A stretch of DNA of 64,000 nt, taken from NCBI GenBank assembly GCA_020725265.1, contig DYFK01000002.1, positions 62,001-126,000 of the forward strand. Reading direction: 5' to 3'. The translations under genes were made by a program, and so were the position numbers. This stretch comes from Hydrogenophilus sp. (GTDB lineage: Bacteria; Pseudomonadota; Gammaproteobacteria; Burkholderiales; Thiobacillaceae). This document shows, one piece after another, positions 8,091 to 16,984 of the stretch (positions within the stretch are counted from its first letter, which is position 1; each line of letters opens with the position of its first letter). A model generated the notes under the pieces. The model did no database searches, was not told the origin of the DNA, and saw only the letters and a program-made list of their open reading frames with translations.

Positions 8091-8504
8091 TCAGGCGTCG
8101 AAGAACACCGGCATGTCGGCCGGCCGGGCCTCGATCCGGTCGGCCCAGGCCGGCTTGCCGGCGGCCGCGCTGACGGCCAGCTTGCGGACTTCCTCCTTGA
8201 CCATCTTCCAGCGGTTGTACAGGCAGTCGCTGACCTTGGTCATGCCGGCGTCGGCATAGGAGTGGTGCAGGTCGCCCAGGGTACGGGCGAAGGCTTCGAG
8301 CTGTTCGAGCTGGGTTTCCGGCCAGCCCCGGCGGGCCGGGTCGGTGTATTTCAGACGCTCGCGCCGGATCGCGCGGATGAACACCTTCTGGCCTTCGGTG
8401 AGATCGGCTTCAGTACGGGCGACGCCGCCGTGATGCATGACTTCCTCGATGTACTGGCGCGTGCGTTCGCCGAAATCGAACTGTTCGAAATCCTGGGGTT
8501 TCAT
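8091..8504 (-). CDS. Conserved-looking protein of unknown function (137 aa)
   Basis: Not recognised. The protein is soluble, mostly helical and charged, opening with MKPQDFEQFDFGERTRQYIE and containing TEGQKVFIRAIRRERLKY and a central LEQLEAFARTLGDLHHSYADAG. The two adjacent His and the repeated Asp/Glu suggest a helical bundle, but no known metal motif is evident. The ATG at 8504 is chosen because AGGAGA lies 7 bases upstream; the in-frame extension to 8579 is proline-rich and unlikely. It lies between DoxX and another small unknown gene in the same orientation. Confidence 0.7.
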   Translation of the reverse strand: MKPQDFEQFDFGERTRQYIEEVMHHGGVARTEADLTEGQKVFIRAIRRERLKYTDPARRGWPETQLEQLEAFARTLGDLHHSYADAGMTKVSDCLYNRWKMVKEEVRKLAVSAAAGKPAWADRIEARPADMPVFFDA

Positions 8505-8575
8505 GACGTCTCCTGATATGTGTGGCGGCGGCATGGCCGTCGCGCCGGCTATGCTGCCGTCGGGCATCGGCGGCG

Positions 8576-8854
8576 TCAATCGGGATCGAGGATGTCCAGC
8601 TCCAGCAGGGCGTCGTGCAGGCCGGCGCGATCGTCGGTGAGCACCCGGATGACGCGCGGTTCGACGCCGTATTCGCCGGGCCGGCCGTGCAGGTCGGCGA
8701 TCGGCGTGGCCGGGCCGAGCGGCTCCAGCACCAGCGACGGTGGCGATTCCAGCACCTCGACGACGACGCAGACCTCGCCCAGGTGGCGCACGCGCAGGCC
8801 GATCAGCGTGCGCAGATGCGGCAGGTCGATGGCGTCGTCGCCGGCCTTGCTCAT
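8576..8854 (-). CDS. Small protein of unknown function (92 aa)
   Basis: Not recognised. The sequence is rich in short hydrophobic beta-strand stretches (RTLIGLRVRHLGEVCVVVEV, PSLVLEPLG, PRVIRVLTDD), consistent with a small all-beta, SH3-like fold. There is no signal peptide or membrane segment. It is 13 bases downstream of the glutamine amidotransferase gene and upstream of the 137-residue unknown, all in the same direction, so it is likely cotranscribed. Confidence 0.65.
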   Translation of the reverse strand: MSKAGDDAIDLPHLRTLIGLRVRHLGEVCVVVEVLESPPSLVLEPLGPATPIADLHGRPGEYGVEPRVIRVLTDDRAGLHDALLELDILDPD

Positions 8855-8867
8855 GACCGTAATCCCT

Positions 8868-9572
8868 TCATGGCCGCAAGCCCGCCAGCCAGCGCGCGTA
8901 CAAACGCTCGGCGATCCGGTTCAGTTCCGGTATCCGCGCCGGCGCGTCGGCGCGCATGCGCTCGCCGCCCTGCACCGCCGGCCCTTCGGCGGCGGCGATC
9001 TCATCGGCGCCGCCGATGCTCCAGGACTCGACCATCGGCGCGGTCATCTCGACATGGCATTGCATGGCCAGGTGCGGGCCGAGCGCGAACGCTTGGTTGG
9101 CGCAGTGCGCGCTGGCCAGGACGCGGGTGGCGCCTTCCGGGATCGAGAAGGTCTCGCCATGCCAGTGGAAGGCCTCGAAGCCCGTGATGTCGCCGAACCA
9201 GGCGCGGGCGACATCGCCATCGACCACCTCGACCGGCCCCCAGCCGAGCTCCTTGACCGGCGCGCGACCGACCGTGCCGCCGAGCGCGCGCGCCATCAAC
9301 TGGCCGCCCAGGCAGTGGCCGAGCACCGGAATGCCGGCCGCCACCGCCCGCCGGATCAGCGCCAGCGCCGGCGCGATCCAGGGCAGGTCGTCGTTGACGC
9401 TCATCGGTCCGCCCATGAACACCAGCCCGGAAAACGCCTCGGCCGAAGCCGGCACCGGCGCGCCGGCATCGATGGCGATCAGGCGGAATGGCAGGCCGCG
9501 CGCTTCGAGCACGTCGGCGAGGAAGCCCGGCCCCTCGGTCGGGGCGTGGCGGAAGATGGCGATGGGTTTCAT
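8868..9572 (-). CDS. Class I glutamine amidotransferase domain protein
   Basis: 234 residues with the complete catalytic triad of the GMP-synthase-like GATase family: nucleophile Cys in PVLGHCLGGQLMARALGG (about residue 103) and His-x-Glu in MQCHVEM (about 170). The oxyanion strand FMGGPMSVNDD is present. Such stand-alone GATases hydrolyse glutamine or gamma-glutamyl compounds, or serve an unidentified synthetase; no partner synthase is adjacent. It starts 33 bases downstream of the AddA-like helicase gene and heads the small unknown-DoxX-glk run. Confidence 0.85.
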   Translation of the reverse strand: MKPIAIFRHAPTEGPGFLADVLEARGLPFRLIAIDAGAPVPASAEAFSGLVFMGGPMSVNDDLPWIAPALALIRRAVAAGIPVLGHCLGGQLMARALGGTVGRAPVKELGWGPVEVVDGDVARAWFGDITGFEAFHWHGETFSIPEGATRVLASAHCANQAFALGPHLAMQCHVEMTAPMVESWSIGGADEIAAAEGPAVQGGERMRADAPARIPELNRIAERLYARWLAGLRP

Positions 9573-9605
9573 GACGCGCGGGCGGGAGTGGAAAACGAAG
9601 CCGGA

Positions 9606-12600
9606 TTATGCGCCGTCCGCCAGCCGGACCAGGCGACCGATGGCGACGAAATGGATGGCGAGGGCGATGTCGAGGCCGGGTTCGCCGAGCAGGCGGGCGT
9701 AGCGTTCGAGCTGGGGTCGGTGGCTTTCCGCGAGTTCGCGCAGCATCGCGTCCGGAGTGTCGGGATCGAGCGCGGTGGTCTTGTAGTCGACGATCCAGCG
9801 GGTGCCGTCCTCGTCGAACACGCGGTCAACGATGCCGGTGACGTCGGCGCCGCTCACGGCCAGCTCGGCGCCAGCGCCGGGACGCGGGCGCAGCAGCCAG
9901 CGGCCGTCCTCCGAATCCAGCGTGGCGGCCAGGCCGGCGCGCGCGCGCGCGGCGGCGCGGCGGGCATCGGCGGCGGCATGGCCGCGCCGGCTCAGCCAGG
10001 CGCGCCAGGCCGGTTCCAGCGCCGCCAGACGGGTGTCGCTCCAGGCGGCGACGCCATCGCGCGCGATCCACTCCAGACAGCGATGCAGCAGCGTGCCCAG
10101 ATCGGCTTCCAGCGATGCCACCAGATCGGCGCCGGCGGCCGGCGTCGGTTCGCCGGTCCCGGCCTGGTCCGGCGTCGGCACGGCCAGGGCCGGCGGCACG
10201 CCGGGTTCGGCCAGCCGGCACAGTGGCGGCGCGTAGGCGGCCGGATCGATCGGCACGCTGGTTTCCGGCGCTTGCCCCGATTCCGCGCGCCCGGCATCGG
10301 CGGACGCGGACTCCACTTCCGACTCGGCTTCCAGCCGCGCTTCGAACTCGGCGCCGAGCGCGTCCCAGAGCAGCGCCAGCGGCGTGCCCCGGGTGGGCAT
10401 CCGCAGCCCGTCCTCGGCATCGACACGGGCGACGCCGACCAGATGCAGGCGACGCCGGGCGCGGGTGACGGCGACATAGAGCACGCGTCGGGCCTCGTTT
10501 TCGGTGCGGGTCCGTTCCAGTCCGCTCAGGTAGTCGTAGGCGCTGGGCAGATCGCCGCCGGCGCCACGCCGCTTGACCGGCGCCGCCAGCAGGTGTCGGC
10601 GACCGTCGTCGAGCACGACTTCGTCCCAGATCAGCAGGTTTTGCTCCGGGCCGCGCGTCGTCAGATGCAGGCCGGGCAGGATGACGGTATCGAACTCCAG
10701 GCCCTTGGATTTGTGCACGGTCATCATCTCGATGGCGTCATCGGCGGCCGGGTCCGGTGCCGCGCGCAGGCCGGCGATGGCCTCGTCGAGGCGGTCGAGA
10801 TCAAGCCGGCCATCGATCTCGATGCGGTCGAGCAGATCGAAAAAGGCGGCGGCGTCGAGCGCCTCGCCCGGCTCGCGCAGGCACAACGGGCCGCCGAGCA
10901 GACGCCAGACGCCCTCCACCCAGCGGCGCGGGCGCATCCGGCCGCGCCAGGCGTCGGCCTCGTCCAGACAGGCGCGCGCGTGCGCGAGGCGGCGGCGGCC
11001 GTCCTCGCTCAGGCGCGCCAGCCGGGCCGGGTCGCGCATCAGTTCGGGCACGGTGGCGCGGTGATCGTCGGCGGCGAGCGCGTGCAGGTCGGCCAGGCGC
11101 AGGCCGCACCAGGGCGCGCGCAGGATGGCGAGCTGGTTGACCCGATCGGCGCGGTGATGCAACGCGCGCGTCAGCGCGGCCAGATCCTGAACCACCTGGC
11201 GTTCCGCCAATGGTTCCAGCTCGACCGCGCGGAAACGCAGTTCCGGCGCCTGCCGGCGCAGCTCCGCGAGCAGCGGTTCAAGATGGTTGCGCGCGCGCGT
11301 GAGCACGGCGATGCGCTCGCCGGCCGGCAGTTCGCGCCGGGCCGCGCGCAGCAGCCCGACCAGTTCGCGCGCTTCCAGCGCGTCGCCGTCCTCGCCGTCG
11401 CGCGCCAGCACCGGATGCGTGATCACGCCGGCACCCGCCAGCGCGCCACGGGTGGCGGCGGCGGCGGCGAAGCGGACCTGACCGAGGCGGATGTCGTCGG
11501 GTCCGGCGAGCACGCCGGGGAACACCCGGTTGACCCAGTCGACCAGGACATCGGCCGAGCGGTTGTTGCGATACAGGCGCAGCGGCTGGGGACGCATGCC
11601 GGCGCCGACGCCATCGGCGCGCACCTTCAGGAACAGGCCGACATCGGCCTTGCGGAACCGGTAGATCGACTGCATCGGATCGCCGACCAGGAACAGGGTG
11701 CGGCCATCGCCGGCCTGCCAGTCGGCGGTCAGGCGCTCGACCAAGGCCATCTGCAACGGGCTGGTGTCCTGGAATTCGTCGATCAGCAGATGGCCGATCC
11801 GGTAATCGAGGCGCTCGCGCAGCGCGGTCGGCGCGTCGACGTCGCCGAGCGCGGCCAAAGCGTTCTGGGCGATGCCGATGAAATCGACCTCGCCGCTGGC
11901 CTGGAACACCAGCCACAACTGCGCCGCCGCCAGCCTGAGCAGGTCGTGGAAAACCTCGATGATGCGTAGTTCGTCGGCATCCAGGGCCGCCGCCGGCAAC
12001 GCGCGCACGCGCGCCAGCGCGCCGGCGGCATCGGCGTCCAGTTCGGCGCAGGCCTGCTTGAGGCTGTCGGCGTGCGCGCTGCCGGTCAGGCCGAAGGTCG
12101 GATCGAGCCGCTTGCGGGGTTTGCCCTCGCGCGTCAGCAGCAGGTCGGCGAGGCCGCGCCAGCGTTCCAGCTCGGCCGGATCGGCGGTCAACGGCCGCGT
12201 CCAGTCGCGCAGCGCGGCGACGCCGCTGGCCCCGCCACCGGCGATCACGTTGTCGGCGGCGACCCGGGCGGCGGCCATGACGCCGGCCTGCAAGCGGGCA
12301 TCGACGAGTGCCACGATCTCGGCCAGATCGCCGCGCACGCTGGCCGCCAGCGCGCTCGACGCGCGCTCGCCGAAGCCGTCGCCGACCACGCGCTCGCTCC
12401 ATTGGTCGCGCTTGCCGAGCATGGCCACCAGCAGCGCGCGCAGCCGGCCGGCGTCGTTATCGAAATAAGCGAGCGCGTCGGCGACCCGTTCGGCGTGCTC
12501 GTCGTCGCCTTCCAGCAAGGCCAGCGTGTCCTCGGCCGCGCGCCGGTAGTGGGGCGCGCAATCCTCGCGCACCGCCGGCTGGCCGCCGAACCGCGACAGC

Positions 12601-13010
12601 AGCGGCATCTGCCGGGCCAGGCGGGCGCACAGCGCGTCCAGCGTGGTGATCTGGAGGCGGCCGGGATGCGCCAGCAGGCCCCAGCCGCGCGCGCGGTCGG
12701 CGGCCAGCGCGGCGCGCGCCAGCTCGAAGGTGATGCGTTGATGGGGCAGCGCCGGCGCCTCGTCGCGCGCGGCGCGCTCCAGGCTGGCGCGGATGCGCGC
12801 GCGCATCTCCGCGGCCGCCTTGTTGGTGAAGGTCAGCGCGACGATCTCCTCGGGCTCGGCGACGCCGGCCAGCAGGCGCAGGTAGCGCTGGGTCAGCAGC
12901 TCGGTCTTGCCGGCGCCGGCGGGCGCCTCGACGATGAAGGAATCCGGCGCCAGCGCCTGTTCGCGGGCGCGCGCGTCGGCTTCGAGCAGACGATCGGCGG
13001 GCGTGTTCAT
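9606..13010 (-). CDS. UvrD/AddA-like helicase-exonuclease
   Basis: 1134 residues. Superfamily I helicase motifs are in order: Walker A EAPAGAGKTELLTQRYL (28-44), motif Ia LTFTNKAAAEM, motif II LIDEFQDTSPLQ (about 405), motif III VGDPMQSIYRFR, motif V MTVHKSKGLEFDTV and motif VI YVAVTRARRRLHLVG. The C-terminus has a PD-(D/E)XK nuclease: GIVDRVFDEDGTRWIVDYKTT (about 1060-1080). This is the RecB/AddA layout and probably resects double-strand breaks together with the upstream AddB-like protein. Its ATG overlaps the stop of that gene by four bases (ATGA), implying a fixed stoichiometry. The frame stays open upstream through the neighbouring gene, but the real start is MNTPADRLLEAD. Confidence 0.9.
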   Translation of the reverse strand: MNTPADRLLEADARAREQALAPDSFIVEAPAGAGKTELLTQRYLRLLAGVAEPEEIVALTFTNKAAAEMRARIRASLERAARDEAPALPHQRITFELARAALAADRARGWGLLAHPGRLQITTLDALCARLARQMPLLSRFGGQPAVREDCAPHYRRAAEDTLALLEGDDEHAERVADALAYFDNDAGRLRALLVAMLGKRDQWSERVVGDGFGERASSALAASVRGDLAEIVALVDARLQAGVMAAARVAADNVIAGGGASGVAALRDWTRPLTADPAELERWRGLADLLLTREGKPRKRLDPTFGLTGSAHADSLKQACAELDADAAGALARVRALPAAALDADELRIIEVFHDLLRLAAAQLWLVFQASGEVDFIGIAQNALAALGDVDAPTALRERLDYRIGHLLIDEFQDTSPLQMALVERLTADWQAGDGRTLFLVGDPMQSIYRFRKADVGLFLKVRADGVGAGMRPQPLRLYRNNRSADVLVDWVNRVFPGVLAGPDDIRLGQVRFAAAAATRGALAGAGVITHPVLARDGEDGDALEARELVGLLRAARRELPAGERIAVLTRARNHLEPLLAELRRQAPELRFRAVELEPLAERQVVQDLAALTRALHHRADRVNQLAILRAPWCGLRLADLHALAADDHRATVPELMRDPARLARLSEDGRRRLAHARACLDEADAWRGRMRPRRWVEGVWRLLGGPLCLREPGEALDAAAFFDLLDRIEIDGRLDLDRLDEAIAGLRAAPDPAADDAIEMMTVHKSKGLEFDTVILPGLHLTTRGPEQNLLIWDEVVLDDGRRHLLAAPVKRRGAGGDLPSAYDYLSGLERTRTENEARRVLYVAVTRARRRLHLVGVARVDAEDGLRMPTRGTPLALLWDALGAEFEARLEAESEVESASADAGRAESGQAPETSVPIDPAAYAPPLCRLAEPGVPPALAVPTPDQAGTGEPTPAAGADLVASLEADLGTLLHRCLEWIARDGVAAWSDTRLAALEPAWRAWLSRRGHAAADARRAAARARAGLAATLDSEDGRWLLRPRPGAGAELAVSGADVTGIVDRVFDEDGTRWIVDYKTTALDPDTPDAMLRELAESHRPQLERYARLLGEPGLDIALAIHFVAIGRLVRLADGA

Positions 13011-15838
13011 CGGCCGGTCCCGGTCAGGCCCGCGCGCCGCTCGGGCAGGCGTAGCAGCGGCAGCACCTCGCACCAGGCCAGCGCGCGTTCGTCGGCGACG
13101 CGCACGCCGGCCTCGCCGGCCGCGATCTCGCGCGCGATGGCATGCAGCGCCCGGCGCCAGTGTTCGAGCAGCGCCGGCCAGTCCGGAAACTCCGCGGCAG
13201 GGAAGGTCCGGCGCGCGGGCTTGGCGTCGAGCGCGCCGACGCCGGGCAGCAGGCCGTCTTCCTCGGCCAGGCCGGCGAACGCCGGATCGGCCAGCAGCAC
13301 CTTGGCGAACGCGAGCGCCGCCACCTCGCCCTCGACCGGCGCGGCGAGCGCCGCGTAGATCGGCAGTTGCGGTTCGGTGACGCGGTCGCTGGCCCAGTTC
13401 CTGGTGTCGATGGCGCTGCCGGTCTTGTAGTCGATCACCACCAGACGACCATCTTCGAGCCGGTCGATGCGGTCGATGAAGGTGCGCACGCCGATCTCGC
13501 CGATCTCCAGACTGACCTCGCGTTCCACGGCCTGCACCACGAATGGCGCCGGGCGCCCGCGTTCCAGCGCCAGCCAGCCGTCCAGCAGCCGGATCATGCG
13601 TCGTCGCTCCAACGCGCGGAAACGCGGCGGCAACGGATCGCCGCGCACGGCCTGGGCCGGGTCGTCGAGCGCGGCCTCGACCGCCGCCTCGATGGCCGCG
13701 CGCAAGCCGTCGGCGTCGAGCGCCTGGAGGCTGGCGGAATCGCCGATCCGGCTCCAGAACATTTCCAGCGCCCGATGCACCAGACTGCCGCGCCGAGCCG
13801 GATCGAGGCCGTCCACCGGCGTTTCCAGCGGCGCCGCGCCGAGCCGGTAGCGGTAGTAGGCCCAGGCCGGGCAGATCGCCTGCGCGCGCAGCAGCCAGGT
13901 GCCGCCCGGTACCCGCTCGCCGGCCGCCACCGGCGGCGCCTGCGCGTCCTCCAGCGGCGGCGCCAGGGCGGCGCCGGCATCGGCCAGCGCCGCCGCGATC
14001 CAGTCGTCGGCCACCGGCGCGTCCTCGTCCCGCCAGCAATCCGCTGGCGCGGCCACCGCCAGCAGCGGGCTCGGCCGCGTTTCGCTGGCGCCGTCGAGAC
14101 GCGGCCAGGACAGGATCACGTCGGCGTCGGGCGTGTCGGTGGCGGCGTGCCGGGGCGCGCAACTGGCCAGCAGACGCGCCTGGATGGCGCTGGCGAAAGC
14201 GGTCTCGACCTCGGCGCTGGCATGCGGCGCCCGCGCCCGCCGCTGCGCTTCCACCGGCAGCAGCGGGTTGGGACGCGGCGCCGGCGGCCAGACCTGATCG
14301 GTCATGCCCAGCACCCAGAGCCCGTCGAAACGCATGCCGGCGGCTTCCAGCACGCCCAGCACCTGCACGCGCGGCTGGTTCTCGGTGCGCGGCTGGAACA
14401 CGCGCTGGCGGCATAGCTGGCCGAGTCGGGCGAGCGCGGCCGGGGCGTCGAGTTCGCCGGCCACGCGGTCGAGTCCGGCGAACGCTTCGAACGCCTCGAA
14501 CAAGGCCTGGCGGGCCTGGAACTCGTGGCTGGACAACGCGCGCTCGCCCGGCCAGCCGGCGCGCGTCAGCGTCTTGCGGAACCCGGCCGCCCAGACCGAC
14601 GGCCGCGCCCGCGCCGGCCAGCGCGCGGCGGCGCCGGCCAGGGCGCCCAGATGCCGGCGCAAGCCCGGCACCACCAGGGCGTCGCGACCGTCCTGACCAT
14701 CCCGGTCGGCGCGCCAAGCCACCCAGGCGGCGACCCGCGCCAGCCGCGTGGTGGCGGCCAGATCGCGGCGCATGGCGGCTTCCAGCCGGGCACGCGCATC
14801 GGCCTCGGTCTGGCTGGCCGACCAGTAAGGATCGTTGAACAGCGCGCCCAGTTCGGTCTGGCGCGCGCGTTCCGGCCAGACCGCCAGCCGCAGCAGATCG
14901 AGCGCGCGGGCGACGATCGGCCAGGCCGTGAGCGGCCGGCCCAGGCTGAAGTTGAACGGCCGCGCCGCCTCGGCCAGCGCCGGACGTGCCGCCGCCGGCA
15001 TCAGGGCATCCTCCAGCGCGTCCTGGAGCGCGTCGCGGACGCCGGCCAGATCCGGCGCCACCACACCCAGGCGCGCGTCCGGATCGGCCGCCAGTCGCGC
15101 CCGCGCCCAGGCCGCCACCGCCCGGCACTCGGCGGCGCGGTCGGGCAATGAACGGACCGCCACCCTCGGCGCCGGCGCCGGTTCGCCGCGCAGCAGGTGC
15201 ACCCGGTCGGCGCCGATGGCGGCGAGCAGACGCGCTTCCGGCGGCGTCAACCGGTCGAAGCCGGCCAGCACCACGCGCGCCGGCCAGGACGTGGCCAGAT
15301 CGGCGGTGAGCGCCGCCACCGTCGCCAGCCGGACGCGGGTCGCGTCGACCACGCCCAGGCGCGCGCAGGTGGCCAGATAATCCGCGCGCCAGGCGGCGAA
15401 GCGGCGGCATTCCTCGGAATAAGCCGGACCGTCTCCGGGCGTGATGTCCCAGACCAGCGCCAGTTCGTCGGCTTCGGCGGCGGTCGCGGCGAGCGCGCCG
15501 AGATCGAACAGCGGCGCCGCGTCGTCGGCCAGCGAATCGGCGATCACCCGCTCCCAGAGCAGGCGCGCCTGGAAGGCATCGAGCACCGGCCGGCGCAGTT
15601 CCGGCGGCACCGGCAGGCCGGACAACAGGCGGTCCTCGGCCAGCCGGTCCAGCCAGCGCGCCGGCGAACGGGCATCCAGCGTCCGCCAGTGGCGGGCGCC
15701 GGTCGCGGCCTGGCGGAGGTCGTGGCGACGCCGCAGTTCCGCCGCCAGACGCTCGGTCGCGCACAGCACCAGCTCGCCGCCATCGAGCTCGGCTTCGTCG
15801 AACGGCGGCAGGTCGGGGGGATCGATGGCGGGGGTCAT
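13007..15838 (-). CDS. AddB-like PD-(D/E)XK nuclease family DNA repair protein
   Basis: 943 residues. It matches the family described as a probable DNA repair protein resembling AddB: an N-terminal region that lacks a usable Walker A motif (LVLCATERLAAELRRRH takes its place), a degenerate helicase middle, and a C-terminal nuclease with TFIDRIDRLEDGRLVVIDYKTG (about 785-808). The QAICPAWAYYRYRLGA segment before the nuclease corresponds to the conserved (C)P-x-x-(F/Y)-x-x-Y region; only one Cys is visible there, so an AddB-type iron-sulfur cluster is uncertain. The start at 15838 (MTPAIDPPDLPPF) is chosen over a longer open frame. It is the first gene of the two-gene break-repair unit and diverges from the RND genes. 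Confidence 0.85.
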   Translation of the reverse strand: MTPAIDPPDLPPFDEAELDGGELVLCATERLAAELRRRHDLRQAATGARHWRTLDARSPARWLDRLAEDRLLSGLPVPPELRRPVLDAFQARLLWERVIADSLADDAAPLFDLGALAATAAEADELALVWDITPGDGPAYSEECRRFAAWRADYLATCARLGVVDATRVRLATVAALTADLATSWPARVVLAGFDRLTPPEARLLAAIGADRVHLLRGEPAPAPRVAVRSLPDRAAECRAVAAWARARLAADPDARLGVVAPDLAGVRDALQDALEDALMPAAARPALAEAARPFNFSLGRPLTAWPIVARALDLLRLAVWPERARQTELGALFNDPYWSASQTEADARARLEAAMRRDLAATTRLARVAAWVAWRADRDGQDGRDALVVPGLRRHLGALAGAAARWPARARPSVWAAGFRKTLTRAGWPGERALSSHEFQARQALFEAFEAFAGLDRVAGELDAPAALARLGQLCRQRVFQPRTENQPRVQVLGVLEAAGMRFDGLWVLGMTDQVWPPAPRPNPLLPVEAQRRARAPHASAEVETAFASAIQARLLASCAPRHAATDTPDADVILSWPRLDGASETRPSPLLAVAAPADCWRDEDAPVADDWIAAALADAGAALAPPLEDAQAPPVAAGERVPGGTWLLRAQAICPAWAYYRYRLGAAPLETPVDGLDPARRGSLVHRALEMFWSRIGDSASLQALDADGLRAAIEAAVEAALDDPAQAVRGDPLPPRFRALERRRMIRLLDGWLALERGRPAPFVVQAVEREVSLEIGEIGVRTFIDRIDRLEDGRLVVIDYKTGSAIDTRNWASDRVTEPQLPIYAALAAPVEGEVAALAFAKVLLADPAFAGLAEEDGLLPGVGALDAKPARRTFPAAEFPDWPALLEHWRRALHAIAREIAAGEAGVRVADERALAWCEVLPLLRLPERRAGLTGTGR

Positions 15839-15987
15839 GGGTCGGCTGGGCGCGAGACTGGGCGATGGAGCGGCGATTATTCCGCATTCCGCGTCCGGCA
15901 TTCCGTGGATATGGCCTGACGCGGCCCGCGATGTCGGTTGTCGCGCGGCCCGACTATCATGCGCGGGTTTTCCGCCGTCGCCGCGCC

Positions 15988-16968
15988 ATGATGATCCCGC
16001 CGCGTTTCCCCCTGCTCGCCCTGTTCCTGATTCTGTTGCCGTGCGCGTCGCCGGTCCTGGCCTGGGAGGCCAGACCATTGCGCGAGATCGCGGTGCATCC
16101 GGAACGCGTCGCGCAGGCGCGCGTGGTCAGCCTGAACGAGAGCCGGATCGCGGCCGAACTGGCGGCGCGCGTCGAAGCGCTGACGGTGGAGCCGGGCCAG
16201 CGCGTCGGTCGCGGCGCCGTGCTGGCCCGGCTGGACTGCCGCGATTACCGGCTCGCCAGCGAGCGCGCCGAGGCCGAGCGCGCCGCCGCCGAGGCGCGCG
16301 CGCGGCTGGCGGCGATGCAGCACGCGCGCGCCGGCGAACTGGCGGCCGAGGGTTTCCTGAGCAAGGACGCGCTGGATGGCCGCGCCGCCGAGCGCGATGC
16401 CGCCCAGGCGGAACTGGCGGTGCGGGTGGCGGCGCTGAGGACGGCGCAAGCGGCCGAGGCCAAATGCGTGGTGCGCGCGCCGTTCCCGGCCATCGTGCTG
16501 GAACGTCTGGCGCAGGAAGGCGAGATGGCGACGCCGGGCACGCCGCTGGCGCGTCTGCTCGACAGTTCGCGCATCGAGGTGGTGGCCGAGGCGCGGGCGG
16601 CCGACGTCGCCGGCCTCAGGGCCGCGCGCGATCTCGCCTTCGTCGACGCCGATGGCCGCCATCCGCTGCGCCTGGCCCGGATCACGCCGGCGCTGGCGCG
16701 CGACAGCCGGCTGGCCGAGGCGCGCCTGCGCTTCACCGGCAAGGCGGCGCTGCCCGGCTCGGCCGGGCGCGTGGTCTGGCGCGCGCCGGAGCCGCACCTG
16801 CCGGCCACGCTGCTGGTCCGCCGCCAGGGCCGGCTGGGCGTGTTCGTGGCCGACGGCGCGACGCCGCGCTTCCATCCCCTGCCCGGCGCCGAGGAAGGCC
16901 GGCCGGCGCGCGCCGAGGGTCTGACTCCGGACAGCCGGATCGTGACCGCCGGTGCCGGCGCGCTCTGA
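15988..16968 (+). CDS. RND efflux periplasmic adaptor (HlyD/MFP family)
   Basis: 326 residues. The first 27 residues are a signal peptide (hydrophobic LLALFLILLPCASPVLA, cleaved before WEA). The mature part has the adaptor plan: a first half lipoyl motif RVEALTVEPGQRVGRGAVLARLD, a long Ala/Glu/Arg-rich coiled-coil hairpin (about residues 90-150), the second lipoyl half CVVRAPFPAIVLERLAQEGE, and a beta-barrel. It bridges the inner-membrane pump encoded immediately downstream to an outer-membrane channel. It is slightly short for an adaptor, with a short membrane-proximal end. Two in-frame ATGs are adjacent (15988 and 15991). Confidence 0.88.
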   Translation: MMIPPRFPLLALFLILLPCASPVLAWEARPLREIAVHPERVAQARVVSLNESRIAAELAARVEALTVEPGQRVGRGAVLARLDCRDYRLASERAEAERAAAEARARLAAMQHARAGELAAEGFLSKDALDGRAAERDAAQAELAVRVAALRTAQAAEAKCVVRAPFPAIVLERLAQEGEMATPGTPLARLLDSSRIEVVAEARAADVAGLRAARDLAFVDADGRHPLRLARITPALARDSRLAEARLRFTGKAALPGSAGRVVWRAPEPHLPATLLVRRQGRLGVFVADGATPRFHPLPGAEEGRPARAEGLTPDSRIVTAGAGAL

Positions 16969-16984
16969 TCCGGCCGACGCCGCC

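Noticed and set aside
8520-11969. 1149-codon plus-strand open frame
   Set aside because: It runs antisense to the AddA-like helicase and several small genes. It is Arg/Gln/Gly-rich with no domain sense and is a by-product of high GC, in which stop codons are rare.
9606-15887. Single 2093-codon fusion of both repair genes
   Set aside because: The frame is open upstream of the helicase only by chance. The upstream stretch is Arg/Gly shadow of the AddB-like gene, which is read in a different frame; the helicase starts at 13010.
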